A DNA stretch of 64,000 nt from Actinotalea caeni (GTDB lineage Bacteria; Actinomycetota; Actinomycetes; Actinomycetales; Beutenbergiaceae). The notes under the pieces are model-generated. The model ran no database searches. It was not told where the DNA came from and saw nothing but the letters and a program-made list of their open reading frames with translations. How positions within the stretch are numbered: the first letter of the stretch is position 1; each line of letters opens with the position of its first letter. Below are positions 7,927-18,746 of this stretch, piece after piece. The position numbers and the translations under genes are program-made. The stretch spans positions 62,001 to 126,000 of the forward strand of contig NZ_WNXX01000006.1 of the NCBI RefSeq assembly GCF_009733795.1, written 5' to 3'.

Positions 7927-10455
7927 TCAAGCCGAACCGTTGCGCGCGGCGGCGGCCTTCTTGCGACGGTCCGGGTCGGGGACGCCGGCGGTGTAGACCA
8001 TGTGGTGCTCCTCGCTCGACCCGATGAGCGGCATGCTGCCGAGCGTGCGCGTGATGACCGGGCCCTGGTCGGCCAGCGGCACCACCACCGGCTCCCCGGC
8101 GCTCACCTCGTAGGACGTGCCGCGCACCGCGAGCGGCGCCGGGTCGCCCTCGACGAGCGTGAACGTGATCCGCTCCCGCTCCAGCAGCACCCGCAGCCGC
8201 GACCCGCGGTACTGCAGCGGGAACTCGATCGAGGTCCACGTGACCGGCAGCCGCGGGTCGAACGTGAGGTCGCCGTCGTAGTCCCGCATGCCCGCGAAGC
8301 CGTACACCAGCGCGCTCCAGACGCCGCCGGTCGAGGCGACGTGGACGCCGTCGGAGGCGTTGCCGTGCAGGTTCGCGAGGTCGACGTACAGGCCGGCGTA
8401 GAAGTAGCGCAGCGCGAGGTCGGCGTAGCCGACCTCGGCCGCCACGATCGCCTGCACCACGGCCGACAGCGTCGAGTCGCCGGTCGTGATCGGGTCGTAG
8501 TACTCGAAGTCCGCGCGCTTGTCCTCGAGCGTGAACTCGTCGCCGTGCAGGAACAGCGCCGCGATGACGTCCGCCTGCTTGATGACCTGGAACCGGTAGA
8601 TGACCAGCGGGTGGTAGTGCAGCAGCAGCGGGCGCTTCTCCATGGGCGTCGCCGCCAGATCCCACACCTCCCGCTCGAGGAAGTGCTGGTCCTGCGGGTG
8701 GACCTTCAGCCCCTCGTCGTAGGGGATGTACATGTTCTCCGCGCAGCGGGCCCACTCCGCGATCTCCGCCTCCTCGAGCTCGAGGTGGCGCACGAGGCGC
8801 TCGTAGGCGTCGGGCCGCTGCTCCCGCACCCGGCGGCACCACCATGCGGCCTGGCGCAGGTTGTCACGCGCCATCACGTTGGTGAAGAGGTTGTTGTTGA
8901 CGACGGTGTTGTACTCGTCGGGGCCGGTGACGCCGTGGATGTGGAACCTCGGGTCGTCGCGGCCCAGCCAGAACCCGAGGTCCTCCCACATGCGGGCGGT
9001 CTCGACGAGGATCTCGATGCCCTCGCGGACCATGAAGTCCTCGTCGCCGGTGGCGTTGACGTACTTGCACAGCGCGAAGGCGATGTCGGCGTTGATGTGG
9101 TACTGCGCCGTGCCGGCCGCGTAGTAGGCGGACGCCTCCTCGCCGGAGATGGTGCGCCACGGGAACAGCGCCCCGGTCTGGGACAGCTCGCGGGCGCGGC
9201 GCCGCGCCGCCGGCAGCATCTGGTGCCGGAACCTCAGCGCGCCGCGTGCCACCCACGGCGAGGTGTAGGTGAGGAACGGCAGCACGTAGATCTCGGAGTC
9301 CCAGAAGTAGTGGCCCTCGTAGCCCGATCCCGAGACCCCCTTCGCGGCGATGCCCGCGGTCTCGACCCGCAGCGAGGCGTGCGCCACCTGCAGCAGGTTC
9401 CACCGGATCGCCTGCTGCACGGCCGGGTGGCCGGCGACGACGACGTCGGAGGTCTCCCAGAACCGCTCCATGTGGCGGCGCTGCGAGGCGAAGCACTCCT
9501 CGACGCCGTCCTCGCGGACCCGGTCCAGGGTGCGGCGGCAGCGGTCGACGAGCTCGCGGGTGGGCACCCCGCGCGAGCTGTGGTACGCCGCGACCTTGGT
9601 GATGCGGATCGGCTTCCCCTGCTCGGCGCGCACCCGGTAGACCTTCTTCGCGAGGTCGTCCTCGGCGTGCGTGAGCTCCTCGTAGGTGTTCTCGGTCTCG
9701 ATGGTGTGGTCGACGCCGACGGCGAGCGTCATGCGGGAGTTCTTGCAGCGCCAGCTCAGCACCATGCGCCGGTCGCCGGCCCAGTGGCTCTGCGGCACCA
9801 GCACCCGCTCGGTGAGCGCGCTCGCCTTGCGCGGGTCGAACGTGGCGTTGCCGTCGACGCCGGCGCCCAGCGACTGCGTCGCGTACTCGTCGAGACCGTC
9901 CTGCCGGTTGAGCAGCTGGGAGGAGATCGCGACCGGTGCGTCGCCGTCGAGCATCGTGACGTCGAAGGTCATGACGGCGAGGTGGCGGTGCTCGAGCGAC
10001 GTCATCCGGCGCGACTCCACCCGCACCCGCTTGCCCGCGGCCGTGCGCCAGATCAGCGACCGGCGCAGCACGCCGTCGCGGTAGTCGAGCGTGCGCTCGT
10101 ACTCCTCCAGGTCGGCGACGCTCAGCAGCAGCGGCTCGTCGTCGACGTAGAGCTTGATCGTCTTGACGTCGGGGGCGTTGACGATCGTCTGGCCCGTGCG
10201 CGCGAACCCGAACGCCTCCTCGGCGTGCCGGATCTGCCAGGTCTCGTGGAACCCGTTGACGAACGTGCCGTGCGCGTGGGTCTCGCGCCCCTCCTCGGGG
10301 TTGCCGCGCATGCCGAGGTACCCGTTGCCGACGGCGAACAGGGTCTCGGTGACGCCCAGGTCGTCCGCGGAGTACCAGGTCTCGCGCAGCGCCCACTCGT
10401 CGATGGGGTAGCGGGTCCGGTCGAGGGGGTCCTCGTCGCCGCCGCGTGCGTGCAT
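7927..10455 (-). CDS. Glycoside hydrolase family 65 disaccharide phosphorylase
   Basis: An 842-residue GH65 protein predicted to phosphorolyse an alpha-glucosyl disaccharide (maltose, trehalose or kojibiose) to beta-glucose 1-phosphate and glucose. The N-terminal beta-sandwich is followed by the (alpha/alpha)6 barrel with the general acid in GVTGPDEYNTVVNNN (Glu514) and the KQADVIAALFL segment typical of phosphorylases. It starts 7 bp after the stop of a beta-phosphoglucomutase gene, which would convert its product to glucose 6-phosphate. The spacer GAGGACGAG region provides a modest ribosome site. Which disaccharide is used cannot be told by eye. A hydrolase is less likely given the neighbour. 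Confidence 0.9.
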   Translation of the reverse strand: MHARGGDEDPLDRTRYPIDEWALRETWYSADDLGVTETLFAVGNGYLGMRGNPEEGRETHAHGTFVNGFHETWQIRHAEEAFGFARTGQTIVNAPDVKTIKLYVDDEPLLLSVADLEEYERTLDYRDGVLRRSLIWRTAAGKRVRVESRRMTSLEHRHLAVMTFDVTMLDGDAPVAISSQLLNRQDGLDEYATQSLGAGVDGNATFDPRKASALTERVLVPQSHWAGDRRMVLSWRCKNSRMTLAVGVDHTIETENTYEELTHAEDDLAKKVYRVRAEQGKPIRITKVAAYHSSRGVPTRELVDRCRRTLDRVREDGVEECFASQRRHMERFWETSDVVVAGHPAVQQAIRWNLLQVAHASLRVETAGIAAKGVSGSGYEGHYFWDSEIYVLPFLTYTSPWVARGALRFRHQMLPAARRRARELSQTGALFPWRTISGEEASAYYAAGTAQYHINADIAFALCKYVNATGDEDFMVREGIEILVETARMWEDLGFWLGRDDPRFHIHGVTGPDEYNTVVNNNLFTNVMARDNLRQAAWWCRRVREQRPDAYERLVRHLELEEAEIAEWARCAENMYIPYDEGLKVHPQDQHFLEREVWDLAATPMEKRPLLLHYHPLVIYRFQVIKQADVIAALFLHGDEFTLEDKRADFEYYDPITTGDSTLSAVVQAIVAAEVGYADLALRYFYAGLYVDLANLHGNASDGVHVASTGGVWSALVYGFAGMRDYDGDLTFDPRLPVTWTSIEFPLQYRGSRLRVLLERERITFTLVEGDPAPLAVRGTSYEVSAGEPVVVPLADQGPVITRTLGSMPLIGSSEEHHMVYTAGVPDPDRRKKAAAARNGSA

Positions 10456-10462
10456 CTCGTCC

Positions 10463-11233
10463 TCAGCTCTCGGTGGTCCGGGTGGTCCCGGTGGGATCGG
10501 TCGACGGCGTGGTGGCCCGGTCGGGCACCAGCTCGGCCAGGTCGGTCACGACGAGGTCGGCGCCGCCGGCGGTCAGGGCGTCCGCACCGGCTCCGCGGTC
10601 GACGCCGACCACGAGGCCGAAGCCGCCGTCCCGCCCGGCCTGCACGCCCGAGATCGCGTCCTCGAGCACGACCGACCGTGCGGGCACGGTGCCGAGCAGC
10701 TCGGCGGCGCGCACGAAGGTCTCCGGTGACGGCTTGCCGGCAAGGCCCTCGGCCGCGGCGACGGACCCGTCGACGACGACGGTGAACCGGTCCGCCAGCC
10801 CGGCGGCCGCCAGCACCGCGGGTGCGTTGCGCGAGGAGGAGACGACGGCGACGGCGACACCCAGCGGCGCCAGCGCGTCCAGCAGCGCCACCGACCCGGG
10901 GTAGGGCCGCACGCCCTCGGTCTCGAGGATCTGCGCGAAGACGGCGTTCTTGCGGTTGCCCAGCCCGCACACGGTCTCGGCGTCGGCCGGGTCGCTCGGG
11001 TCGCCCTCGGGCAGCACGATGCCGCGCGAGGCGAGGAACGCACGCACCCCGTCGTAGCGGGGCTTGCCGTCGACGTGATCGAAGTAGTCGCGGCTCGTGT
11101 AGGGCGGCTGGTCGCCGCGCTGCGCCAGGTAGGCGTTGAACATCGCGTCCCACGCGTGCATGTGCACGTCCGCGGTCGGCGTCAGCACGCCGTCGAGATC
11201 GAACAGCGCGGCGTCGAAGTCGTCCCAGTTCAC
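10463..11233 (-). CDS. pgmB: Beta-phosphoglucomutase-like HAD phosphatase
   Basis: A 256-residue HAD-superfamily enzyme expected to convert beta-glucose 1-phosphate to glucose 6-phosphate. The nucleophile motif LFDLDGVLTPT is near residues 8-18, a mobile helical cap follows, motif II VVSSSRNA is in mid-protein, and the conserved Lys in GKPSPE with the metal site LEDAISGVQAG is C-terminal. GTG at 11233 is chosen: a minus-strand -10 TAGTCT (11241-11246) lies 7 nt upstream, giving a leaderless mRNA. It is first in a two-gene operon with the GH65 phosphorylase, which supports the substrate assignment. Confidence 0.88.
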   Translation of the reverse strand: MNWDDFDAALFDLDGVLTPTADVHMHAWDAMFNAYLAQRGDQPPYTSRDYFDHVDGKPRYDGVRAFLASRGIVLPEGDPSDPADAETVCGLGNRKNAVFAQILETEGVRPYPGSVALLDALAPLGVAVAVVSSSRNAPAVLAAAGLADRFTVVVDGSVAAAEGLAGKPSPETFVRAAELLGTVPARSVVLEDAISGVQAGRDGGFGLVVGVDRGAGADALTAGGADLVVTDLAELVPDRATTPSTDPTGTTRTTES

Positions 11234-11273
11234 GGTGACGAGACTACGAGCGCGGGCAAGGTCCACCGCACCC

Positions 11274-12734
11274 TCACAGCGTCGCGTGCGTCACGTTCCC
11301 GGCGCAGATCGTGGCGGCGACGCCGATGCCGGGCAGCCGGGCGGCGTCGAGCGCCAGCGGGTCGTCGTCGAGCAGCACGAGATCCGCGGGCGCCCCGGGG
11401 GCCACGCCCGTCACGCCGCCCCACGACGAGCGCAGCGCGAGGGTGACGTCGATGCGCTGCTCGGGGTGCCAGGCGGGTCGCTCGTCACCGGTGCGCAGCA
11501 CGGCCGCGGCGATCGTCAGCCACGGGTCGAGCGGGGCGACCGGGGCGTCGGAGCCCAGCCGCAGCTCGACGCCCGCGCGGGCCATGTCCGCATAGGCGTA
11601 CGCGCGGTCGGTCCGCCCGCGCCACAGCACCTCCGCGACGTCGCGGTCGTCGACGAGGTGCCGCGGCTGCACGCTGGCGGCCAGCCCGAGGGCCGCCATC
11701 CGCGCGACGTCCTCGGGCGTGGCGAGCTGCGCGTGCTCGACCGTGCCGCGTGCGCCGGAGCGCTCGAACGCGTCGAGCACCTGGGTGAGGGCGGCGTCGC
11801 CGATCGCGTGGATCGCGGCGTCGATGCCGCCGGTCGCCGCGCGTGTCATCGCCGCGGTGAGCGTCGCGTCGTCGATGTTCATCGCGCCGACGCTGCCGTC
11901 GGGGAACGGGTGGCGGCAGTGCGCGGTGCCGGTGTTGAGCGAGCCGTCGGCGATCACCTTGAACGGGCCCATCGTCACCAGCGGCCCCGCGCCGGGCACC
12001 GGGTCGCCGGTGCGCAGACCGGCCGCGAGCGCGTCGTCGAGGTGGTCCAGCCAGACCCCCGCGCGCACCCGGTGCGCAGCGAAGCCGGCGGCCACCCGCC
12101 GTCGCCACGCGGCGTGGGTGTCGTGCGGGTCGAGGTCGACGATCCCCACCACGCCGCGCGCGGCCGCGCGGCGCCCGGCCTCGACGACCCAGCGGTCCCG
12201 GGTGGCGTCGTCGGCGGTGCCGATGGTGGGCATGACGGCGAACCACGCCGCCTCGGTGACCCAGCCGTCGTCGTCGGCGTCGGCCGCCAGGCCGTACCGC
12301 GCGAGCGCGGCGCCGTTCATGACGGCGGAGTGGGAGTCGCCCGAGAGCAGGGCCACGGGGACGTCGAAGCGGTCGAGGTCGGCGCGCACCGGCCGGGTGG
12401 GCCAGCCGGCGCACCAGAGGCCGGTCGCGACCACCTCCTCGCCGGGCCGCTCGGCGAGCCGGGCGGCGACGGCCTCGAGGCACGCGGCCACGGTGCCCGC
12501 GTGGCGGAGGTCGAGGCGGTGGCCGACGGCGGCCCAGTCGGTCGGGTGCACGTGCTGGTCCCACAGCCCGGGCATCAGCCAGCGGCCGTCGGCCGCCAGG
12601 TCCGCAGCCTCACCGCCGGACGGGCGGGTGCTCGCGGGCCGGACGTCGACGACGACGCCCTCGGTCGTCGCGACGTCGACCGGGTCGCCACCGCCCCCGA
12701 CGAGCCGCGCACCACGGATGAGCAGGTCGGCCAC
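11274..12734 (-). CDS. YtcJ-type metal-dependent amidohydrolase
   Basis: A 486-residue amidohydrolase-superfamily enzyme. The metal ligands are visible: DQHVH after the first strand, Lys in GPFKVIADGSL, His in HAIGD, His in EHAQ and Asp in GSDAPV. The composite beta-sandwich is made of residues 1-60 and the C-terminal PADLVLLDDDPL strand. This layout matches YtcJ-like proteins with uncertain substrates (amide or ester hydrolysis). The GTG start at 12734 has -10 TAGGCT on the minus strand (12741-12746) 6 nt upstream. It shares direction with the LysR gene, ending 9 bp away, but has its own promoter signal. Confidence 0.88.
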   Translation of the reverse strand: MADLLIRGARLVGGGGDPVDVATTEGVVVDVRPASTRPSGGEAADLAADGRWLMPGLWDQHVHPTDWAAVGHRLDLRHAGTVAACLEAVAARLAERPGEEVVATGLWCAGWPTRPVRADLDRFDVPVALLSGDSHSAVMNGAALARYGLAADADDDGWVTEAAWFAVMPTIGTADDATRDRWVVEAGRRAAARGVVGIVDLDPHDTHAAWRRRVAAGFAAHRVRAGVWLDHLDDALAAGLRTGDPVPGAGPLVTMGPFKVIADGSLNTGTAHCRHPFPDGSVGAMNIDDATLTAAMTRAATGGIDAAIHAIGDAALTQVLDAFERSGARGTVEHAQLATPEDVARMAALGLAASVQPRHLVDDRDVAEVLWRGRTDRAYAYADMARAGVELRLGSDAPVAPLDPWLTIAAAVLRTGDERPAWHPEQRIDVTLALRSSWGGVTGVAPGAPADLVLLDDDPLALDAARLPGIGVAATICAGNVTHATL

Positions 12735-12743
12735 CGCGCGAGC

Positions 12744-13658
12744 CTACGACGCCGCGCGCTCGTGGTCGGCCCGCGCGGCGCAGGCCAGCAGCAGCTCGCG
12801 AGCGCGCTCGACGCCGGGGTGGCCGCGCAGCGCGCGCCGCGCGCAGAGCACGATCGTCCGCGTCGGCGTGGGCGCGGAGATCGGCACGACCACGACGTCG
12901 GGCGGCACGTTCCGCACGCCCAGCTCCGGCAGCACGGTCACGCCGGTGCCGGTGCCCACGAAGGCGAGCGCGGAGGCGTAGTCGTGGGTCTCGATCGCGA
13001 ACCGGGGCACGACGCCGGCCGCCCGGCACGCCTCGAGCAGCGCGGCGCGGCACGGGCCGCGTGTGACGTCGTTGTCGATCCACCGCTCGTCCTGCAGGTC
13101 GGTGAGCGCGACGTGGGCGCGACGGGCGAACGGGTGGTCGGCGTGGACGGCGACGACGTAGGGCTCGGTCAGCAGGTGCGTCACGTCGTACCGGGCGGGG
13201 TCGGGCGGCTCACCGCCCGGCTGCAGCACGAGGATCTCCAGGTCGGGCTCCGCGGCGGTGTCGGAGGCGAGCTCGGACAGCCGCAGCTGCCACGACAGCC
13301 CGGGCAGCTCCTCGGTGAGGCGCGCGATGACACCGGGCACCCAGGCGTGGCCCGCCGAGGCGAAGTAGCGCAGCGTCAGCGACCCCGTGCGGCCCTCGCG
13401 CAGGTCGCGCGCCAGGCGTTCGAGCGACGCCAGGCCGCCGAGCACACCCGCGGACTCGGCGGCGAGCCGCAGCCCGGCCGGGGTGGCGACGACGCCGCGC
13501 CCGCGACGCTCCAGGAGCGTCAGCCCGGTCTCGCGCTGCAGCGCCGCGACGTGCTGGCTCACCGCGGACGGCGTGTAGCCGAGAGCCGCGGCCGCGGCCT
13601 GCATCGACCCGGTGTCCACGACGGCGCGGAACACCTTGAGGCGCGTGACGTCGAGCAT
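12744..13658 (-). CDS. LysR-family transcriptional regulator
   Basis: A 304-residue regulator. The winged HTH is at residues 1-60 (MLDVTRLKVFRAVVDTGSMQ...GYTPSAVSQHVAALQ), followed by a linker helix and a periplasmic-binding-like effector domain starting about residue 90. The ATG has -10 TAGCCT (minus strand, 13665-13670) 6 nt upstream, so it is probably leaderless. It is divergent from an EamA-family transporter 91 bp away, the usual arrangement when a LysR protein controls its neighbour; the effector may be the exported metabolite (inference). Confidence 0.92.
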   Translation of the reverse strand: MLDVTRLKVFRAVVDTGSMQAAAAALGYTPSAVSQHVAALQRETGLTLLERRGRGVVATPAGLRLAAESAGVLGGLASLERLARDLREGRTGSLTLRYFASAGHAWVPGVIARLTEELPGLSWQLRLSELASDTAAEPDLEILVLQPGGEPPDPARYDVTHLLTEPYVVAVHADHPFARRAHVALTDLQDERWIDNDVTRGPCRAALLEACRAAGVVPRFAIETHDYASALAFVGTGTGVTVLPELGVRNVPPDVVVVPISAPTPTRTIVLCARRALRGHPGVERARELLLACAARADHERAAS

Positions 13659-13664
13659 GCCAGC

Positions 13665-13716
13665 AGGCTAACCGACGCATCAGTGATACTGAAGCGAACA
13701 TGACAAGTCATCGCTT
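13665..13716. promoter_or_regulatory. LysR/EamA divergent control region
   Basis: The minus-strand -10 TAGCCT for lysR is at 13665-13670. A perfect dyad ATGACAAGTCAT lies at 13700-13711, with outer arms AAGCG (13692-13696) and CGCTT (13712-13716), unequally spaced. This is a reasonable LysR binding site located between the two start codons. Confidence 0.6.
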
Positions 13717-13749
13717 GTGCTGAACGGTCCTGCCCGGGAGGATCGACGC

Positions 13750-14661
13750 ATGACGAGCGCGACCGCCCCGGTGGCCACGAGCGCCCCGGCCACCGACGCG
13801 CCGCGCTGGCTGCCGGCCGCGGTGCTGACGGTGCTGGTGCTGTGGGCCTCGGCCTTCATCGCGATCCGCGCGGTCGCCGACGGCCTGGAGCCGGGGCCGC
13901 TCGCGCTGGGACGGCTGCTCGTCGGCACGGTCGTGCTCGCACCGCTCGCGCTGCGGCGCCGGCTGCGGCTGCCGCGCGGTCGCGGGCTCGCGCTCGTCGC
14001 GGTGTACGGCGTGCTCTGGTTCGCGGGCTACACGGTCGTCCTCAACGCGGCCGAGCACCACCTGGACGCGGGCACCGCCGCGATGCTCGTCAACGTCGCC
14101 CCGTTGCTGGTCGCGGCGGTGGCCGGGCTCGCGCTCCGCGAGGGCTACCCGCGCGCCCTGCTCGTCGGCCTCGCCGTCGGCTTCGGCGGCGTCGTCCTCA
14201 TCGCGGTCTCGACGAGCAGCGGCGGCACGAGCCCGCTCGGCATCGGGCTCGGCCTGCTCGCTGCGGTGCTGTACGCGGCGGGCGTGCTCACGCAGAAGGC
14301 GGCGCTGCGCACGGTGGGCGCCGTCACCGCGACCTGGCTGGGGTGCCTCGTGGGCGCGCTCGTGCTGCTGCCGTACGCGCCGCAGCTGGTGGCGCAGGCC
14401 GGCGAGGCCAGCGCGGGCGCGCTCGGCGCCGTCGTCTACCTCGGCGCGTTCCCCACCGCGGTCGCGTTCCTGCTCTGGGCGGCGGTGCTGCGCCGGGCGG
14501 GGGCGGGTCGCACGGCCTCCGCCACGCTCGCGGTCCCCGCGATCGTCGTCGTGATGTCGTGGGCGCTGCTGGGCGAGGTGCCCGGCCTCCTGACGATGGT
14601 CGGCGGTGCGCTCGCGCTGCTCGGCGTCGCGATCAGCCGGCGGGCGCCGCGCCGGCCATGA
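13750..14661 (+). CDS. EamA/DMT-family transporter
   Basis: A 303-residue polytopic membrane protein with about ten hydrophobic helices in two EamA repeats; the first repeat begins with VLWASAFIAIRAVADG, a common DMT opening. It probably exports a small metabolite or amino acid; the substrate is unknown. ATG at 13750 has a ribosome site GGGAGGA 7 nt upstream and is preferred to the codon at 13717. It is divergent from a LysR gene likely to control it. A strong hairpin immediately follows the stop codon. Confidence 0.88.
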   Translation: MTSATAPVATSAPATDAPRWLPAAVLTVLVLWASAFIAIRAVADGLEPGPLALGRLLVGTVVLAPLALRRRLRLPRGRGLALVAVYGVLWFAGYTVVLNAAEHHLDAGTAAMLVNVAPLLVAAVAGLALREGYPRALLVGLAVGFGGVVLIAVSTSSGGTSPLGIGLGLLAAVLYAAGVLTQKAALRTVGAVTATWLGCLVGALVLLPYAPQLVAQAGEASAGALGAVVYLGAFPTAVAFLLWAAVLRRAGAGRTASATLAVPAIVVVMSWALLGEVPGLLTMVGGALALLGVAISRRAPRRP

Positions 14662-14662
14662 C

Positions 14663-14692
14663 GAAGGCCGGCCCGCGGCGGGACCGGCCTTC
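14663..14692. terminator. Bidirectional hairpin terminator
   Basis: The 9-bp perfect stem GAAGGCCGG / CCGGCCTTC encloses a 12-nt GC-rich loop, right after the EamA stop codon and before the convergent antitoxin-like gene. There is no U-tract, as is common in actinobacteria. Confidence 0.7.
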
Positions 14693-14706
14693 GGGTGCGG
14701 AGCGGC

Positions 14707-14886
14707 TCAGGCGCGCTCGTCGCCGACCTTGCCGTCGAGGAAGTCGCGGCCCTGCTGCACCTTGTCGGCGTGCTGGCCGCCCGTCTTCTCGTCGATGAAG
14801 CCGGCCGCCTTGTCGAGCGCGTCGTCGGTCTGCTTCTCGTCCTTGAGGACGTCGTTCACCTTGTCCTTGAACGCGTCGAACCCCAT
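14707..14886 (-). CDS. MT0933-like antitoxin family small protein
   Basis: A short 59-residue gene starting at ATG 14886 and ending TGA at 14707-14709: it reads MGFDAFKDKVNDVLKDE at the N-terminus and continues with QTDDALDKAAGFIDEKTGGQ and QQGRDFLDGKVG. This Lys/Asp-rich helical pattern matches the MT0933 (Rv0909-type) antitoxin family. GGGGAGAG, 3 nt before the ATG, is the likely ribosome site. No toxin gene is adjacent: the neighbours are an EamA transporter and clpB. The assignment rests on composition and motif only, so the protein may have a stress function rather than neutralise a toxin. Confidence 0.7.
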   Translation of the reverse strand: MGFDAFKDKVNDVLKDEKQTDDALDKAAGFIDEKTGGQHADKVQQGRDFLDGKVGDERA

Positions 14887-15024
14887 GCTGCTCTCCCCAA
14901 CCTCGGTGCGGCCGGCGTGCCGGCCCGGACGCCGTCAGTCTTGCACCGCGTCTCGTGCGACGAGGTGCCTTTCGTCCCGGGTGTCGAGGGCGCCCGACGG
15001 GGCATGATGGATACCGGGACCAAG

Positions 15025-15057
15025 GTTGAGCGGAATAGACTCAACTCTCGCGCAGTT
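15025..15057 (+). promoter_or_regulatory. clpB heat-shock control region: HAIR-like repeat and SigH-type promoter
   Basis: The inverted repeat GTTGAG-N9-CTCAAC (15025-15045) fits the HspR-associated HAIR pattern (CTTGAGT-N7-ACTCAAG) apart from end positions. Overlapping it, GGAATA (15032-15037), 17 nt, GTT (15055-15057) fits the SigH/SigR-type promoter (GGAAYA-N16-18-GTT). Confidence 0.65.
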
Positions 15058-15098
15058 GCTCCAGGTGGACATCACACGCACGACATCCGGAGGTCTGG

Positions 15099-17726
<2,628 letters not shown>

Positions 17727-17752
17727 GCCACCGCGCACCCGAGCCCACGCAC

Positions 17753-17790
17753 GCGAACGGCCCCACCCGAGACCGGGTGGGGCCGTTCGC
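17753..17790. terminator. Strong bidirectional terminator after clpB
   Basis: A perfect 17-bp stem GCGAACGGCCCCACCCG with its complement around an AGAC loop, between the convergent clpB and septum-formation-like genes. Confidence 0.9.
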
Positions 17791-17809
17791 TCGTCAGGCG
17801 TGGGCGGCG

Positions 17810-18733
17810 TCAGCCGACCGTGATGTCGCCCTCCACGAAGCTGCCGGTGAAGGTGGCGCCGTCGATGGCCACCATCAGGCACGTGTACTTGCGGTCGCCG
17901 AAGTCCCAGGTGTTCTGGGTCGGCCACATGTTGTAGTAGGTGACGTTCGTGCCGTCGATCATCGCGAAGAACTCCTCCACGGCGTCCTCGCAGAACGCGC
18001 CGGACTCCTCCTGGAGGACGTCCTCACCGGGGAAGTCGTCGTAGTCGGCCGTGTCCTCGGCGACGATCTCCACCTCGTGCGCGGTGCCGCAGTCGACCTT
18101 CTGCATGACGCCGTTCTCCTCGTAGTAGGAGAGCGAGAGGATGCAGTCACCGGGCACCACCTCGGTGTCCGCGATCTCGACGGGCTCGTCGCCCGTGTCG
18201 TCGGTCGGCTCGTCCGTGGGCTCGTCCGTGGGCTCGTCGGTCGGCGTGTCGACGGTCGTCGGGTCTGCGGTCGGGTCGTCGCCGCCACCGCTCGTGAGGG
18301 CGCGGATGGCGAAGAAGATGCCGACGATGACCAGCACGCCGACGATGACCCCGATGACGATCGGGACGGCGCTCTTCTTGGGCTTCGGGGCGCCGGGGCC
18401 GCCGTAACCGCCTCCGAACTGCTGCCCGTAGCCCGGCTGCGAGCTCTGACCGAAGCCCGGCGCCTGACCGGGCTGGCCCGGCTGGCCGTACGCGGGCTGC
18501 TGGGGCTGGCCGTAGCCGGGCTGGGAGCCCTGCCCGAAGCTGGGCTGCTGGGGCTGCTGCGGCTGGCCGTAGCCCGGCTGGGAGCCCTGCCCGAAGCTGG
18601 GCTGCTGCGGCGGCTGCTGGCCGTAGCCCGGCTGCTGCTGCGGCGGCTGCTGACCGTAGCCCGGCTGCTGGGGCTGGCCCGGCTGCTGTGGGTTCTGGGG
18701 GTCCTGACCGGACGGGTTCCATGGCGTGCTCAT
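17810..18733 (-). CDS. Pro/Gln-rich membrane protein with septum-formation-like domain
   Basis: About 307 residues: a cytoplasmic low-complexity N-terminus of GYGQQPPQQ-type repeats (1-125, including two copies of a 16-residue unit beginning SFGQGSQPGYGQ), a basic stop (KPKKS), one transmembrane helix (about 130-155), a Thr/Asp/Glu-Pro linker with DEPT repeats and an exported domain with conserved Cys in GDCI, VDCGTAHEVE, FCEDAV and YTCLMV. The Cys pattern and the CGTAHEVE motif match the actinobacterial septum-formation domain. ATG at 18733 is 13 bp after the upstream gene, a paralogue of the same domain class. Exact role unknown; a link to cell envelope or division is inferred. Confidence 0.75.
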   Translation of the reverse strand: MSTPWNPSGQDPQNPQQPGQPQQPGYGQQPPQQQPGYGQQPPQQPSFGQGSQPGYGQPQQPQQPSFGQGSQPGYGQPQQPAYGQPGQPGQAPGFGQSSQPGYGQQFGGGYGGPGAPKPKKSAVPIVIGVIVGVLVIVGIFFAIRALTSGGGDDPTADPTTVDTPTDEPTDEPTDEPTDDTGDEPVEIADTEVVPGDCILSLSYYEENGVMQKVDCGTAHEVEIVAEDTADYDDFPGEDVLQEESGAFCEDAVEEFFAMIDGTNVTYYNMWPTQNTWDFGDRKYTCLMVAIDGATFTGSFVEGDITVG

Positions 18734-18746
18734 CTGATCCCCTTTC

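Noticed and set aside
7816..10785. Very long open frame (about 989 codons) opposite the GH65 gene
   Set aside because: High-GC antisense shadow: Arg/Val/His/Asp-rich composition with no domain, while the opposite strand encodes a complete GH65 phosphorylase.
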